Source of the DNA: JANNUT01 sp046331425
GTDB lineage: Bacteria; Acidobacteriota; Polarisedimenticolia; J045
Direction of reading: 5' to 3'
DNA length: 64,000 bases
NCBI GenBank assembly: GCA_046331425.1
Contig: JAXLQU010000009.1
Span: forward strand, 90,644 to 154,643
The position numbers were made by a program, and so were the translations under genes. Position 1 is the stretch's first letter. The number at the start of each line of letters is the position of its first letter. Below the pieces are notes generated by a model that had not been told where the DNA came from, did not search any database, and saw only the letters and a program-made list of their open reading frames with translations. This document shows, piece by piece, positions 26,606-36,425 of the stretch.

Positions 26606-27306
26606 AGATTCTGATCTGCGATGACGAGCGTGAACTGCGCGCGCTGATCGGGTTTGCGCTGCGCCAAGCCGGCTACTTGGTGATCGAGGCGCCGGACGGC
26701 GAGAGCGCGCTCGCGTTGGTCAAGAGCGAGCAGCCCAATCTGGTGATTCTCGACATCAATCTTCCTGGCATCGATGGCTTCGAGGTCTGCCGTCGCGTCC
26801 GCGGGTTGTCGCAGGCGCCAGTCATGATGCTGTCGGTACGCGCCGGCGAAGACGATCAGGTCCGGGGCCTGGATGTGGGAGCCGACGACTATCTGATCAA
26901 GCCGTTCAGCCCGCGCACCTTGTTGGCGCGCGTGCGGGCACTCTTGCGTCGTCATGGCGGTGAGCGACCGGCGACGTTGGAAACAGGAATCCTGTTGCTG
27001 GATCCCGACGCACTCACGGTCAGTTTGAGAGGCGCTGCACCGATCGCGCTGACGCAATTGGAATTTCGACTGCTGCAAGGCTTGGTGGCGCAGGAAGGGC
27101 GCACGATTCCAGCGGACTCGTTGGTCGCGCACGTGTGGGGCAGCCGGGTCGGACCCGATCGCCAGCAACTGAAGCAACTCGTGCATCGACTGCGGCAGAA
27201 AATCGAGCACGACCCAGCAGAACCGACGCTCGTGCGCACGGTGGCCAGTGTCGGCTATCGATTGGTGGCAACGGAAGATCGAGCCGCTCAGTCGACTCGC
27301 GCTTGA
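26602..27306 (+). CDS. OmpR-type response regulator
   Basis: 234 residues from the ATG at 26602 (ATGA overlap with the kinase stop). The receiver domain (1-118) has the acidic pair DDE, phospho-acceptor Asp in LVILDINLPG (about 50), Ser in MMLSVRAGEDD and Lys in DYLIKPFSP. The C-terminal winged helix (about 135-225) contains LTQLEFRLLQGL and RTVASVGYRL. Cognate partner of the preceding kinase; presumably controls the uptake operon. Last gene of the long plus-strand unit. Confidence 0.94.
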   Translation: MKILICDDERELRALIGFALRQAGYLVIEAPDGESALALVKSEQPNLVILDINLPGIDGFEVCRRVRGLSQAPVMMLSVRAGEDDQVRGLDVGADDYLIKPFSPRTLLARVRALLRRHGGERPATLETGILLLDPDALTVSLRGAAPIALTQLEFRLLQGLVAQEGRTIPADSLVAHVWGSRVGPDRQQLKQLVHRLRQKIEHDPAEPTLVRTVASVGYRLVATEDRAAQSTRA

Positions 27307-27312
27307 ACGGTA

Positions 27313-27339
27313 AGTCGCCGCGCACTCGCTGCGGCGACT
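27313..27339. terminator. bidirectional hairpin between convergent genes
   Basis: 9-bp perfect inverted repeat AGTCGCCGC / GCGGCGACT with a 9-base loop, between the response-regulator stop (27306) and the deoxyhypusine-synthase-like stop (27343). Outer GGTAA / TTACC bases can extend the stem. No T-tract. Confidence 0.5.
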
Positions 27340-27342
27340 GCG

Positions 27343-28308
27343 TTACCAACCCAGAATGTAAGCGAACATCAAGGGCGCGACGATCGATGCATCCGACTCG
27401 ATGATGAAGCGCGGCGTATTGACGTCGAGTTTGCCCCACGTGATCTTTTCATTCGGTACGGCCCCGCTATACCCGCCATACGATGTCGTGCTGTCGGAGA
27501 TCTGGCAGAAGTAACCCCAGAACGGACAGCTCTGCTGCAAGTCCTGATGGATCAGTGGCACGACGCAGATCGGGAAATCACCCGCGATCCCGCCGCCGAT
27601 CTGAAAGAACCCGACGCCCAATGACTTGGCGTTGGCTTTGTACCAATCGATCAGCTTCCCCATGTATTCGGGGCCCGAGCGCACGATCCCAAAGCTGGCC
27701 AGCTCCCCAGAATAAACGTGGCTGACGAAGATGTTCCCCAGCGTCGAGTCTTCCCAGCCAGGTACGAAGACAGGCAGGTCTTTCTCGCAGGCCGCGACCA
27801 GCCAACTGTCTTTCGGATCGATCTGGTAGTTGGACTTCAAGGCGCCGGTGCGAATCAACTCGTAGAAATATTCGTGCGGGAAGTACCGTTTGTTGTCGCG
27901 ATCGGCGGTCATCCACAGTTCCAAGATCTGGTGCTCGATGCGGCGGATCGCTTCTTCCTCGGGGATGCAGGTGTCGGTGACGCGATTCATGCCGCGCTTG
28001 CGCAACTCGGCCTCTTCGTGCGCGCTGAGCTGGCGATAGTGCGGCACGCGCGCGTAGTGGTTGTGCGCCACCAAGTTGAAGATGTCCTCTTCGAGGTTGG
28101 CGCCGGTGCACGTAATGGCGTGGACCTTGTCCTGGCGAATCATCTCGGCCAGCGACAGCCCCAGTTCGGCGGTGCTCATCGCGCCGGCCAACGTGACCAT
28201 CATCTTGCCGCCCTGTTCCAGATGCTGGATATAGCCTTCGGCAGCGTCGACAGTCGTGGCCGCGTTGAAGTGTCGATAGTGGTGCTTCATGAACTGCTTG
28301 ATGGCCAT
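27343..28308 (-). CDS. deoxyhypusine-synthase-like enzyme, probable homospermidine synthase
   Basis: 321 residues of the deoxyhypusine synthase fold. NAD-binding regions such as GAMSTAELG and TCTGANLEEDIFNLVA are visible. The segment SGAVPNEKITWGKL keeps the lysine that forms the enzyme-butylamine imine in true deoxyhypusine synthases. Bacteria lack eIF5A, so bacterial members are thought to transfer the aminobutyl group of spermidine or putrescine to putrescine, giving homospermidine. GAGGAG precedes the ATG. It follows a damaged nitroreductase by 39 bases on the same strand. Agmatinase-like and SpeA genes lie 4 and 14 kb away. Confidence 0.87.
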   Translation of the reverse strand: MAIKQFMKHHYRHFNAATTVDAAEGYIQHLEQGGKMMVTLAGAMSTAELGLSLAEMIRQDKVHAITCTGANLEEDIFNLVAHNHYARVPHYRQLSAHEEAELRKRGMNRVTDTCIPEEEAIRRIEHQILELWMTADRDNKRYFPHEYFYELIRTGALKSNYQIDPKDSWLVAACEKDLPVFVPGWEDSTLGNIFVSHVYSGELASFGIVRSGPEYMGKLIDWYKANAKSLGVGFFQIGGGIAGDFPICVVPLIHQDLQQSCPFWGYFCQISDSTTSYGGYSGAVPNEKITWGKLDVNTPRFIIESDASIVAPLMFAYILGW

Positions 28309-28347
28309 GGGTCGCTCCTCGGGGCATTCGCCAAACGGCCGCGGATG

Positions 28348-29045
28348 CTACCCCAGGTCGGAGGGCGGCGCAGGCGATGGGTTCCACACCGCGATCTGGT
28401 CCGGGCCTTGCGGCTCAAGTTGGGGACTTGAGCATCGACCGCCGGGTAGCCGATCGGAAACAGAATGAAGGGGCGTTCGTGGCTCGGCGCCCCAACAGAT
28501 CGGAGAGGAAACCCATCGGACTGGGTGTGTGTGTGAGCGTCGAGAGCCCCATTCTGGTGCAGCGCCGCGATGAACAGTCCGCAGGCGATGCCGACACTCT
28601 CCTTGGTGTAATAGTTCTTGCGGTTGTGGCCGTCGTTGTCGACGCCATGGGTCTGCTCGAACACCACGACGATCCAGGGAACGATCTGAAGAAACGGCTT
28701 GCGCCAATCGGTACCCAACGGCGCCAGTGCTCGCTTCCAATCGGCGGGCATCCGGCCTCCTTCGTATGAAAGCCGTTCCTCGTGCTCGGCAGCGACACGG
28801 ATCTGGTGCTTGATCGCAGGGTCGGAGATCGCGACGAATGTCCACGGTTGCCGGTGCGCCCCCGACGGCGCGGTCGAGGCGGTACGGATCGCCCACTCGA
28901 TCAGCTCGCGCGGAACGGGATCAACGGCGAAATGACGAACGCTGCGGCGTCCGTCCAGCTCTGCATAGAACGATGCGGCCCGCGCCTTCATCTCGGGTTC
29001 AGACCAGCGCTTCGGGCGATAGGGAACGAACGGCGAATCGTTCAT
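28348..29045 (-). pseudogene. nitroreductase-family flavoprotein with three frameshifts
   Basis: From the ATG at 29045 (GGAGA upstream) the protein reads as an FMN nitroreductase of the iodotyrosine-deiodinase/BluB-like type: RRSVRHFAVDPVP, TAPSGAHRQPWTFVAISDP and YYTKESVGIACGLFIAALHQNG. The expected continuation (LTHTPSPMGFLSDLLGR) is in another frame, PFILFPIGYPAVDAQVPNLSRK is back in the first frame, and the expected end DQIAVWNPS is again shifted, stopping at 28348. That is one extra base at the C-run near 28549-28552 (an added G on the gene strand), one lost near 28485 and one lost near 28405. Either real decay or sequencing indels. Confidence 0.75.
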
Positions 29046-29096
29046 CGACAGGATCTCCGGTGAGTCGCGAATCGGCCCGGGAAGGTACCATGCCGC

Positions 29097-30165
29097 ATGG
29101 ACGTGTCGTTGTTCGACTATCACCTGCCGGCCGACCGGATCGCGCAGACGGCGATCGAGCCGCGCGATGCGGCGCGAATGTTGTGTTTGGATCGGAACGC
29201 GGGAGCGCGACGACACAAACGGGTGTGCGACCTCGTCGACGAGTTGAGTCCGGGCGACTTGCTGGTGGTCAACGACACCAAAGTCGTGCCGGCGCGATTG
29301 TTCGCGAGGAAACCGACCGGCGGGTTGGTGCAACTGCTACTGCTCGAGCCGGTGACGGGCTCATCGCTCGACGCGACGGCCCAGGGTGAGCTCTGGCATG
29401 CATTGCGTGGGCGCTCCCGCATGCGCCGGGGCCTGGTACGCTGCTCACGCTCCCCGATCACTTCACCGCCACACTTGTCGAGCAAGTTGGATCCGATGGC
29501 CGGGCGATCGTGCGCTTTACCGGCCCGCAGCCGGTGAGGGAGTTGATCGAGGTGGCGGGGAAGCTGCCGCTACCCCCCTACATTCGGCGAGCTGCGGCCG
29601 ACGCCCACGACACCCACGACCGAGAGCGCTATCAGACGGTCTATGCCGACGTGCCGGGAGCGCTGGCCGCGCCGACCGCGGGGCTGCACTTCACGCCGCA
29701 ACTGCTGACGCAGTTGAAACAACGCGGCGTGGAAGTCGCTCGGCTGACGCTGCATGTGGGAGAGGGCACGTTCCGCCCGGTGCGCGAGCGCGATACCGAC
29801 GCGATTCGCCTCCACTCCGAAAGATTTCGCCTCGGCGCAGAAACCTCGCAGGCGATCGCGGCGTGCCGACGCCGTGGCAACCGTGTGGTGGCGGTGGGGA
29901 CCACCACGGTGCGGGTGCTCGAATCGCGCGAGATCGATCAGAATGGTGGGCCGCAACCCGGCGAGGGCCGCACCACGTTGTTCATCGCACCGGGCTGGCG
30001 ATTTCGTTTCGTGGACGCTCTGATGACCAACTTCCATCTGCCGCAGAGCACGCTGCTCATGCTGGTCTGCGCATTTGCCGGCCGTGAGTCGACCCTGGAC
30101 GCTTACGCCGCAGCAGTGCGTCATGGATATCGGTTCTATTCGTACGGCGACGCGATGCTGATCCA

Positions 30166-30169
<4 letters not shown>
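29097..30169 (+). CDS. queA: tRNA preQ1(34) S-adenosylmethionine ribosyltransferase-isomerase, frameshifted
   Basis: Two halves in different frames. From 29097: SLFDYHLPADRIAQ, then SPGDLLVVNDTKVVPARLF, up to LWHALRG. After about 29431 the +2 frame continues as GTLLTLPDHFTATLVEQ and FTGPQPV, then LPPYIRR, APTAGLHFTPQLL, TLHVGEGTFRPVR and YRFYSYGDAMLIQ. Restoring one G in the G-run at 29428-29431 joins them. QueA adds the epoxycyclopentane precursor to preQ1 in tRNA. The stop overlaps the tgt ATG, the classic queA-tgt pair. Probably functional if the indel is an artefact. Confidence 0.88.
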
Positions 30170-31279
<1,110 letters not shown>

Positions 31280-31287
<8 letters not shown>

Positions 31288-32245
31288 GGCACTGGTGGTA
31301 GTTGCCGACGCTCACCTTGATCGCGACGACGACGAGACCGCCTCGTTTTGCGAATTTCTCAACGAACGTGCTTCCGATGCGGCAACGCTGGTCCTGTTGG
31401 GCGACATCTTCGCGTTGTGGATCGCTCACCCCAAACACACCCTGGCGCATCATCGACGCGTGCTCGATGCGGTGCGCCGGCTGCGAGCCAACGGTGTGCG
31501 CGTCCTGTTCGTGGAAGGCAATCGTGAGTTTGGCGTCGATCGCTGGCAGGCATCCGAGTTCGACACCGTGGCGCTCAGCGTGACCGAGGAGCCATGGGGT
31601 GAGCGACGCTGGTATCTCGCGCACGGCGATCGCCTCGATCCTTCGGACTGGAAGACGCGCGCGCTGCACGCGGTGTTGCGCTCCAGCCTGGTGCTCAGCA
31701 GCTTGGCCACAGCGCCGGCCTCCTGGGGGTTGTCGTTCGCAGACCGCTTGGAGCGTTCGCTGCGGCACCGGAATCTGCGGTACAAGACCGCGCTTCCACG
31801 AAAGCGTCTGGAAGACTATGCCGAGTGGCTCGCGTCCGAAGGTTACGACGGCGGTGTGATTGGACACATCCACGTCGCCTTCGACATGCAAGTCCCGACC
31901 GACGGCGTGACCCGGCGCCTGTTCGTGTTGCCTGACTGGCGTTCATCGCACTCGTATCTGCGCATTCCTCGCCGCGGGGAGCCCGAACTGCTGGCGTGGC
32001 GTGGTGGACGTGATCGCGGTGTCGCGGTCGTGGCGATACGAGAGCGACCGCACGATTGCGCGCTGACGTTGGAACGAAAGACCGAACTGCGTCTCGGTCA
32101 ACGGGTGGTATTGCACTCCGGACACGGTGAGGGTACGCGCGCCGGAACGGTGCTCACATCGGATGGCCTGCATGTGACGGTTCAACTTGCGAGCGGCGCA
32201 CCGATTCAGATCGGCGATCGACTTGCCCCCGACTCGAGGAATTGA
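31280..32245 (+). CDS. LpxH-like metallophosphatase with C-terminal extension
   Basis: 321 residues from the ATG at 31280, overlapping tgt by 8 bases. Calcineurin-type metal motifs in order: VVADAHLD, LLGDIFALW, VEGNREFG (most LpxH read GNRD), LAHGDRLD and VIGHIHVAF. These match UDP-2,3-diacylglucosamine hydrolases that release lipid X for lipid A synthesis at the inner membrane. About 90 extra residues follow the phosphatase domain and look beta-rich (KTELRLGQRVVLHSG, VTVQLASGAPIQIGDRL). Substrate inferred from motifs; other diphosphohydrolases remain possible. Confidence 0.82.
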
Positions 32246-32247
32246 CG

Positions 32248-33273
32248 ATGCAAACCATCCCAGCGTACTCACTGCCCCAAGCGCCGCCGGTTCCGCCGCG
32301 CCCGCTCGATCCGAACGCTCCTGCACTGGAGGATGGCGGTCTCTTCGGTTTGGGATTGAGCCTGGAAGAGTCGCAACTGGTTGCCATTCCCGTGCCGTAC
32401 GACGTCACGTGCTCGAGTCGACACGGCACACTTGACGGTGCTCGAGCCTTGATCCAAGCGTCGGGCCAGGTCGATCTGCTCGATCCCTTGATGGGCGAGG
32501 TGTACCGACGCGGCCTCTGCGCGTTACCGGAACTGGAAGTGTTGCGTTCACTGTCGCAGGCGTTCGAGGAGCAGGCCGAGCACGCGCGTCAAGGGAACGA
32601 AGCGGCGCGCGCGTCGGTCGATGCGATGGGGCATGAGGTCTGGCGCTGGCTCGAGCAAACGACGGGGGAGTTGCTCGACAGCGGACGGGTTCCGCTGATC
32701 TTGGGTGGCGAGCATGGCGTTTCGTTCGGCGCATTTCGAGCGCTGGCAGCGCGTCACAACGAGTTTGGTGTGTTGCAGATCGATGCACATGCCGATCTAA
32801 GGCAAGCGTATGAGGGTTGGCGCACGTCTCACGCCTCGGTCATGGCGCGTGCGCTCGAGTTACCGTCGATGACACGCCTGGTGCAGGTTGGGCTGCGTGA
32901 CTATTGCGTGGAAGAGCAATCAGCCCGCGACAGCTCGGATGGCAGGGCGGTCTGGTTCACCGACGCAGCGATCGCGGCGCGTCGACTGTCGGGTGAAAGC
33001 TATCGCGACGTGGTCGATGACGCTCTGCGCAGCCTTCCGCCCAAGGTCTGGGTGAGTTTCGATATCGACGGACTCGAACCGTCGCTGTGCCCCGGAACCG
33101 GAACACCGGTGCCGGGCGGCCTTTCGTGGCGCGAGGCGACATTCTTGCTCGAGCGGCTCAAACGAAGCGGCAGGCAAGTGCTCGGCGCCGATCTGGTCGA
33201 GATCGGGCCGGGTTGGTGGGATGGGTACGTGGCGGCCAAGTTGCTGTATTTGCTGGCCGGTGTGGCGAGCTGA
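32248..33273 (+). CDS. speB: ureohydrolase, probable agmatinase
   Basis: 341 residues from the ATG at 32248 (GAGGA about 8 bases upstream). Two-Mn ureohydrolase motifs are complete: GGEHGVSFG, LQIDAHADLR and VSFDIDGLEPSLCPGTGTP. Agmatinases and arginases share this site. The presence of SpeA and a homospermidine-synthase-like gene in the window favours agmatinase, which makes putrescine and urea (inference). The N-terminal 45 residues are proline-rich and poorly conserved. It directly follows the LpxH-like gene. Confidence 0.85.
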   Translation: MQTIPAYSLPQAPPVPPRPLDPNAPALEDGGLFGLGLSLEESQLVAIPVPYDVTCSSRHGTLDGARALIQASGQVDLLDPLMGEVYRRGLCALPELEVLRSLSQAFEEQAEHARQGNEAARASVDAMGHEVWRWLEQTTGELLDSGRVPLILGGEHGVSFGAFRALAARHNEFGVLQIDAHADLRQAYEGWRTSHASVMARALELPSMTRLVQVGLRDYCVEEQSARDSSDGRAVWFTDAAIAARRLSGESYRDVVDDALRSLPPKVWVSFDIDGLEPSLCPGTGTPVPGGLSWREATFLLERLKRSGRQVLGADLVEIGPGWWDGYVAAKLLYLLAGVAS

Positions 33274-33341
33274 CTCGAAAGTGAAGTGGGCGGTAAAGAA
33301 GTGCGCTGAAATGGCCGATAGGACGGTGAGGATCGCCGACC

Positions 33342-34180
33342 GTGAAAACCACCATCGACGCACTGAACGCCATCGAACGACTCGAGCCGCTGCCAGCGAC
33401 ATTGCAGCGATTGGTCGCGCTGCTTGGCGATGAAGACTCGCCACTCAAGGCCGTGGTCGAGATCATCGAACACGATCCGGCCGTCACCGCCAATGTCTTG
33501 AAACTGGCGAACTCGAGTTTGTTTCCGGGGCGCAGCGTCGACAACGCCCGCGATGCGGTGAATCGATTGGGAACGGTGGAACTACTCAACCTCGCCCTTT
33601 CCGATGTGGTTCGAGGATGGTGCAGCCCGCTCCGATCTACGGTCTGAGTGCCAAGGAGATGTGGTTGCATGCGGTCGCGGCCCAAGCGGCGGCCAGCGAT
33701 CTGCAACGTCGCTGCCGCGGTGCGATGGTGCCCGGATTGGCGAGTACGGCGGCGCTGGTGCACGACATCGGGAAGCTGGTGCTGGCCAACGCCTTCGGTA
33801 CCGAGCAAACCGCGCTTGAACGTCATGTCGAGGATCACAACGTGTCGTGGGTCGACGCCGAACGCTCGCTGGCAGGTTACGACCACGCGCAAATCGGTGG
33901 GTTGATCGCCAAACGCTGGAACTTCCCGGCGCCACTGATTCGTGCGATCGAAGCACATCACGAAGCGGCGCACCTACCATCGGATGCGCTGATCGATGCG
34001 GTGGTGGCGGCCGATGTGGTGGCGCGCACGGCCGGATTCGGTGTTGGGAAATCGTCTTTGCTGCAACCTTACGATCACGACGTCTTCCCGCGCTTGGGCC
34101 TCGACGTTCCGGCGTTCGTGGCCGCCTGTGCCGAAACCACCCGCAGGGTCACGGAGTTACGTCAACTGTTTCGTATCTGA
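33342..34180 (+). CDS. HDOD-domain signalling protein, frameshifted
   Basis: The first frame (33342-33647) gives PLPATLQRLVALL, IIEHDPAVTANVLKLANSS and NRLGTVELLNLALSDVV, the start of an HDOD domain. The rest (from about 33615, other frame) gives IYGLSAKEMWLHAVA, ALVHDIGKLVLAN, AQIGGLIAKRWNFP and AIEAHHEA. Loss of one base near the GGATGG at 33612-33620 splits them. Joined, the protein would be about 279 residues, a stand-alone HDOD protein of the kind that acts in regulatory networks without proven nuclease activity. Ends 5 bases before the converging glycosyltransferase stop. Confidence 0.8.
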
Positions 34181-34185
34181 GGCGA

Positions 34186-35154
34186 TCACTCGGGCCAACC
34201 CGTGCCGCCCGCTTCTCGCACCGCCGCCCACAAGCATTCCTCGCGCCTGCTCGCGCGCCGACTGCGTCGGAGGACAATGACCTCGCGCCACCGAGCGATC
34301 GCCTGCGGCAGCGCGAGAGCCAACGGCCGCCCGCGCAGCAAGGACCACAACCAACGCGGCGGCAACCAGGTCAGGTGCGAGAACCAACCGACGCTGTCGT
34401 CCAGGTGCAACCAGATCGAGAGCAGGCGGTGGCGCTCGTAGATCACGCGAATTTCTCGGGAGGTGTAGCGGGCGCCGATCGTCTGCGCGTGGTCGTGCGT
34501 GGCGAATGCGGCCCCGGTCTCCAGGCTCGAAAGGCCCGCTTGCCAGGCGCGCAATCCCAACTCCGCGTCCTCCCAGTAGAAGGGCGACAGCAGTTCGCAG
34601 AAACCGCCCAAGGAGTGAAACAGATCGCGCCGGCAGAGCATGGCGCCGCCACAGGCGTAGGCGACGTTGCGCTCGCGATCGGCACCTGGTCCGGGGTCGC
34701 CCTCACGCCCCGGGAATCGCAGATCGAGTGTTCCGCGACGCCACACCAAGCGCGTGGTGCTCTCCACGAATTGTTGCGCCTGGTTGACGATCGTGGGGGA
34801 AACCGCGAATACGTCGGGGCGCACCGCAAGCAACGCAACCAGTCGTTGCAAGCAGCCGTCGTGCAGGTGCATGTCGTTGTTGAGAAACAGCAAGAACTCT
34901 CCCACCGCTTGTCGTGCTCCAAGATTGCAAGTGGCGGCAAACCCTCGGTGTGTTGGGCTGGCGATGAGTCGAACGATCGCGCCCGCCGACGCCGCCACCT
35001 GCGCGGTGTCGTCGCCCTGGTGGTCGCTTGCATCGTCGACGATCAAGATCTCGGCGCCCCCCGTCACAGCGCTCGCTTGGCGTGCGACCTCGTGCAGGTG
35101 ACGCTGCAGGATCGACCCGCCGTTGCGCGACGGGATGACGATGCTGAGTTTCAT
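34186..35154 (-). CDS. family 2 glycosyltransferase
   Basis: 322 residues from the ATG at 35154. GT-A fold: SIVIPSRNGGSILQRHL, ILIVDDASDHQGDDT, RGFAATCNLGAR and the DxD-like LLFLNNDMHLHDG. A later ACGGAMLCRRDLFHSLGGF with WEDAELGLRAW matches rhamnosyl-type GT2 enzymes. C-terminal membrane-proximal segment. It would add a sugar to a surface polysaccharide at the inner membrane. Its ATG overlaps the flippase stop by 4 bases; last gene of the operon. Confidence 0.9.
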   Translation of the reverse strand: MKLSIVIPSRNGGSILQRHLHEVARQASAVTGGAEILIVDDASDHQGDDTAQVAASAGAIVRLIASPTHRGFAATCNLGARQAVGEFLLFLNNDMHLHDGCLQRLVALLAVRPDVFAVSPTIVNQAQQFVESTTRLVWRRGTLDLRFPGREGDPGPGADRERNVAYACGGAMLCRRDLFHSLGGFCELLSPFYWEDAELGLRAWQAGLSSLETGAAFATHDHAQTIGARYTSREIRVIYERHRLLSIWLHLDDSVGWFSHLTWLPPRWLWSLLRGRPLALALPQAIARWREVIVLRRSRRASRREECLWAAVREAGGTGWPE

Positions 35155-36425
35155 CGGCCAGCGGACTGGGTGCGCAGCAGCGCCAGACTGAACGAAAACG
35201 ACAGGCCGCTCGCGATCGCCTGCGAGACGACCGTTGTCCAGGCCGCTCCCAGTGCGCCGTAACGCGGAATCGCCCAGAGGTTGAGCGCGAGGTTCGTGAC
35301 CGCGCCGCACACGACCGCAGCGAGGTAGGCGCTGTCACGCCGGCCCGCCAGGAGCGCGTACGCCGCATAGCCTCCTGTGCCCGACAGCAAGATCCAAAGG
35401 GCGAAGGCTGGAACGAACGACGCGGCCTCGCTCAAGCGCAGCGGGTAGACCCATGCGATCACGAAGGGAGCCGTCAGCCAGAATCCCAGGCCGAGCACCA
35501 CCGAGACGCCGAACGTCGCCAAGAGCGTGCGCGCGTAGTGGGCGCCGTCGCGTCGACCGAGCGCGGAGACCAGCCCCGGGTTGAGCACACGGTGGAGCGC
35601 GCCCGTGGAGATCAGGCCGATTTGCGCGAGTGCCGTCGCAATCGCGTACGGCGCCAAGGCCGCTTCGCCAAGCATCGCAGCGATCAACAACTGATCGGCA
35701 TTGAGGTAGATCTGGTGAGCCAACAGGGCGAGCCACGGCTGAGTATTGCGTTGCAAGAGCGCGCTCATCGCGCCGGCAGGTGCTGGTGCGGCCCATTCGT
35801 CATGTGTCAGGCCAATGATCTTGAAGGTCCAGAACAAGAACACGAGCGCGATCGGGATTCGCAGCAACGTGAGTGTTACTGCAGCGGTCTGATCGGAGAG
35901 CCACAACACGGCCGCTATCGAACTGAGGGTGAAGGCGGCTTGACGTGCCAGCGACAACGCTGCGTGCTGGCTCATGCGCGCCTTCAGATCGAAGAGCCCG
36001 CCCGGATCGAACACCAACAAGGCGGCGCCGGCGATCGACGATGCAATCACGATCGTCTTGAAGCCGGGAAGCAGCGCGATCAGCACCAGCACAACCACCG
36101 ATCCGATCGCCAGTGTGATCCGGCCGCGCAGCCGTGACAGGATCGCGAACTGACGGTGCGGATCAGGGGCAAGAGTCAGCTCACGCACCAGCGTCAACTC
36201 CGTACCGAATCGACCGGCCAACGTCACGTAGCCAGCGATGACATTGGCCAAGGCCAACAACCCGAAGGTCGCCGCGTCGAGCCGGTGCGCCAACACGATG
36301 CTGCCGCCAAACGCCACCAGGTGCGCAGCAAGACCGAGCGCATTCACGCCACCGAATCGTCGCGCCAGCGTCAACGCACCTTCAGCGTGTGATGGGGCCG
36401 CGACGCGGCTATCGACCTCAGACAT
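35151..36425 (-). CDS. O-antigen/polysaccharide flippase (Wzx-like)
   Basis: 424 residues from the ATG at 36425, which overlaps the preceding kinase gene by 8 bases. About 12-14 hydrophobic helices; N-terminal LARRFGGVNALGLAAHLVAF and later YALLAGRRDSAYLAAVV fit the MOP superfamily of polysaccharide exporters. It would flip lipid-linked repeat units from the inner to the outer leaflet. Context with a methyltransferase, a kinase-like gene and a GT2 supports a surface-glycan operon. Confidence 0.87.
   Translation of the reverse strand: MSEVDSRVAAPSHAEGALTLARRFGGVNALGLAAHLVAFGGSIVLAHRLDAATFGLLALANVIAGYVTLAGRFGTELTLVRELTLAPDPHRQFAILSRLRGRITLAIGSVVVLVLIALLPGFKTIVIASSIAGAALLVFDPGGLFDLKARMSQHAALSLARQAAFTLSSIAAVLWLSDQTAAVTLTLLRIPIALVFLFWTFKIIGLTHDEWAAPAPAGAMSALLQRNTQPWLALLAHQIYLNADQLLIAAMLGEAALAPYAIATALAQIGLISTGALHRVLNPGLVSALGRRDGAHYARTLLATFGVSVVLGLGFWLTAPFVIAWVYPLRLSEAASFVPAFALWILLSGTGGYAAYALLAGRRDSAYLAAVVCGAVTNLALNLWAIPRYGALGAAWTTVVSQAIASGLSFSFSLALLRTQSAGR

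Noticed and set aside
33847..35262. 471-codon plus-strand frame over the HDOD and glycosyltransferase genes
   Set aside because: Antisense/out-of-frame to two recognisable genes and low-complexity.
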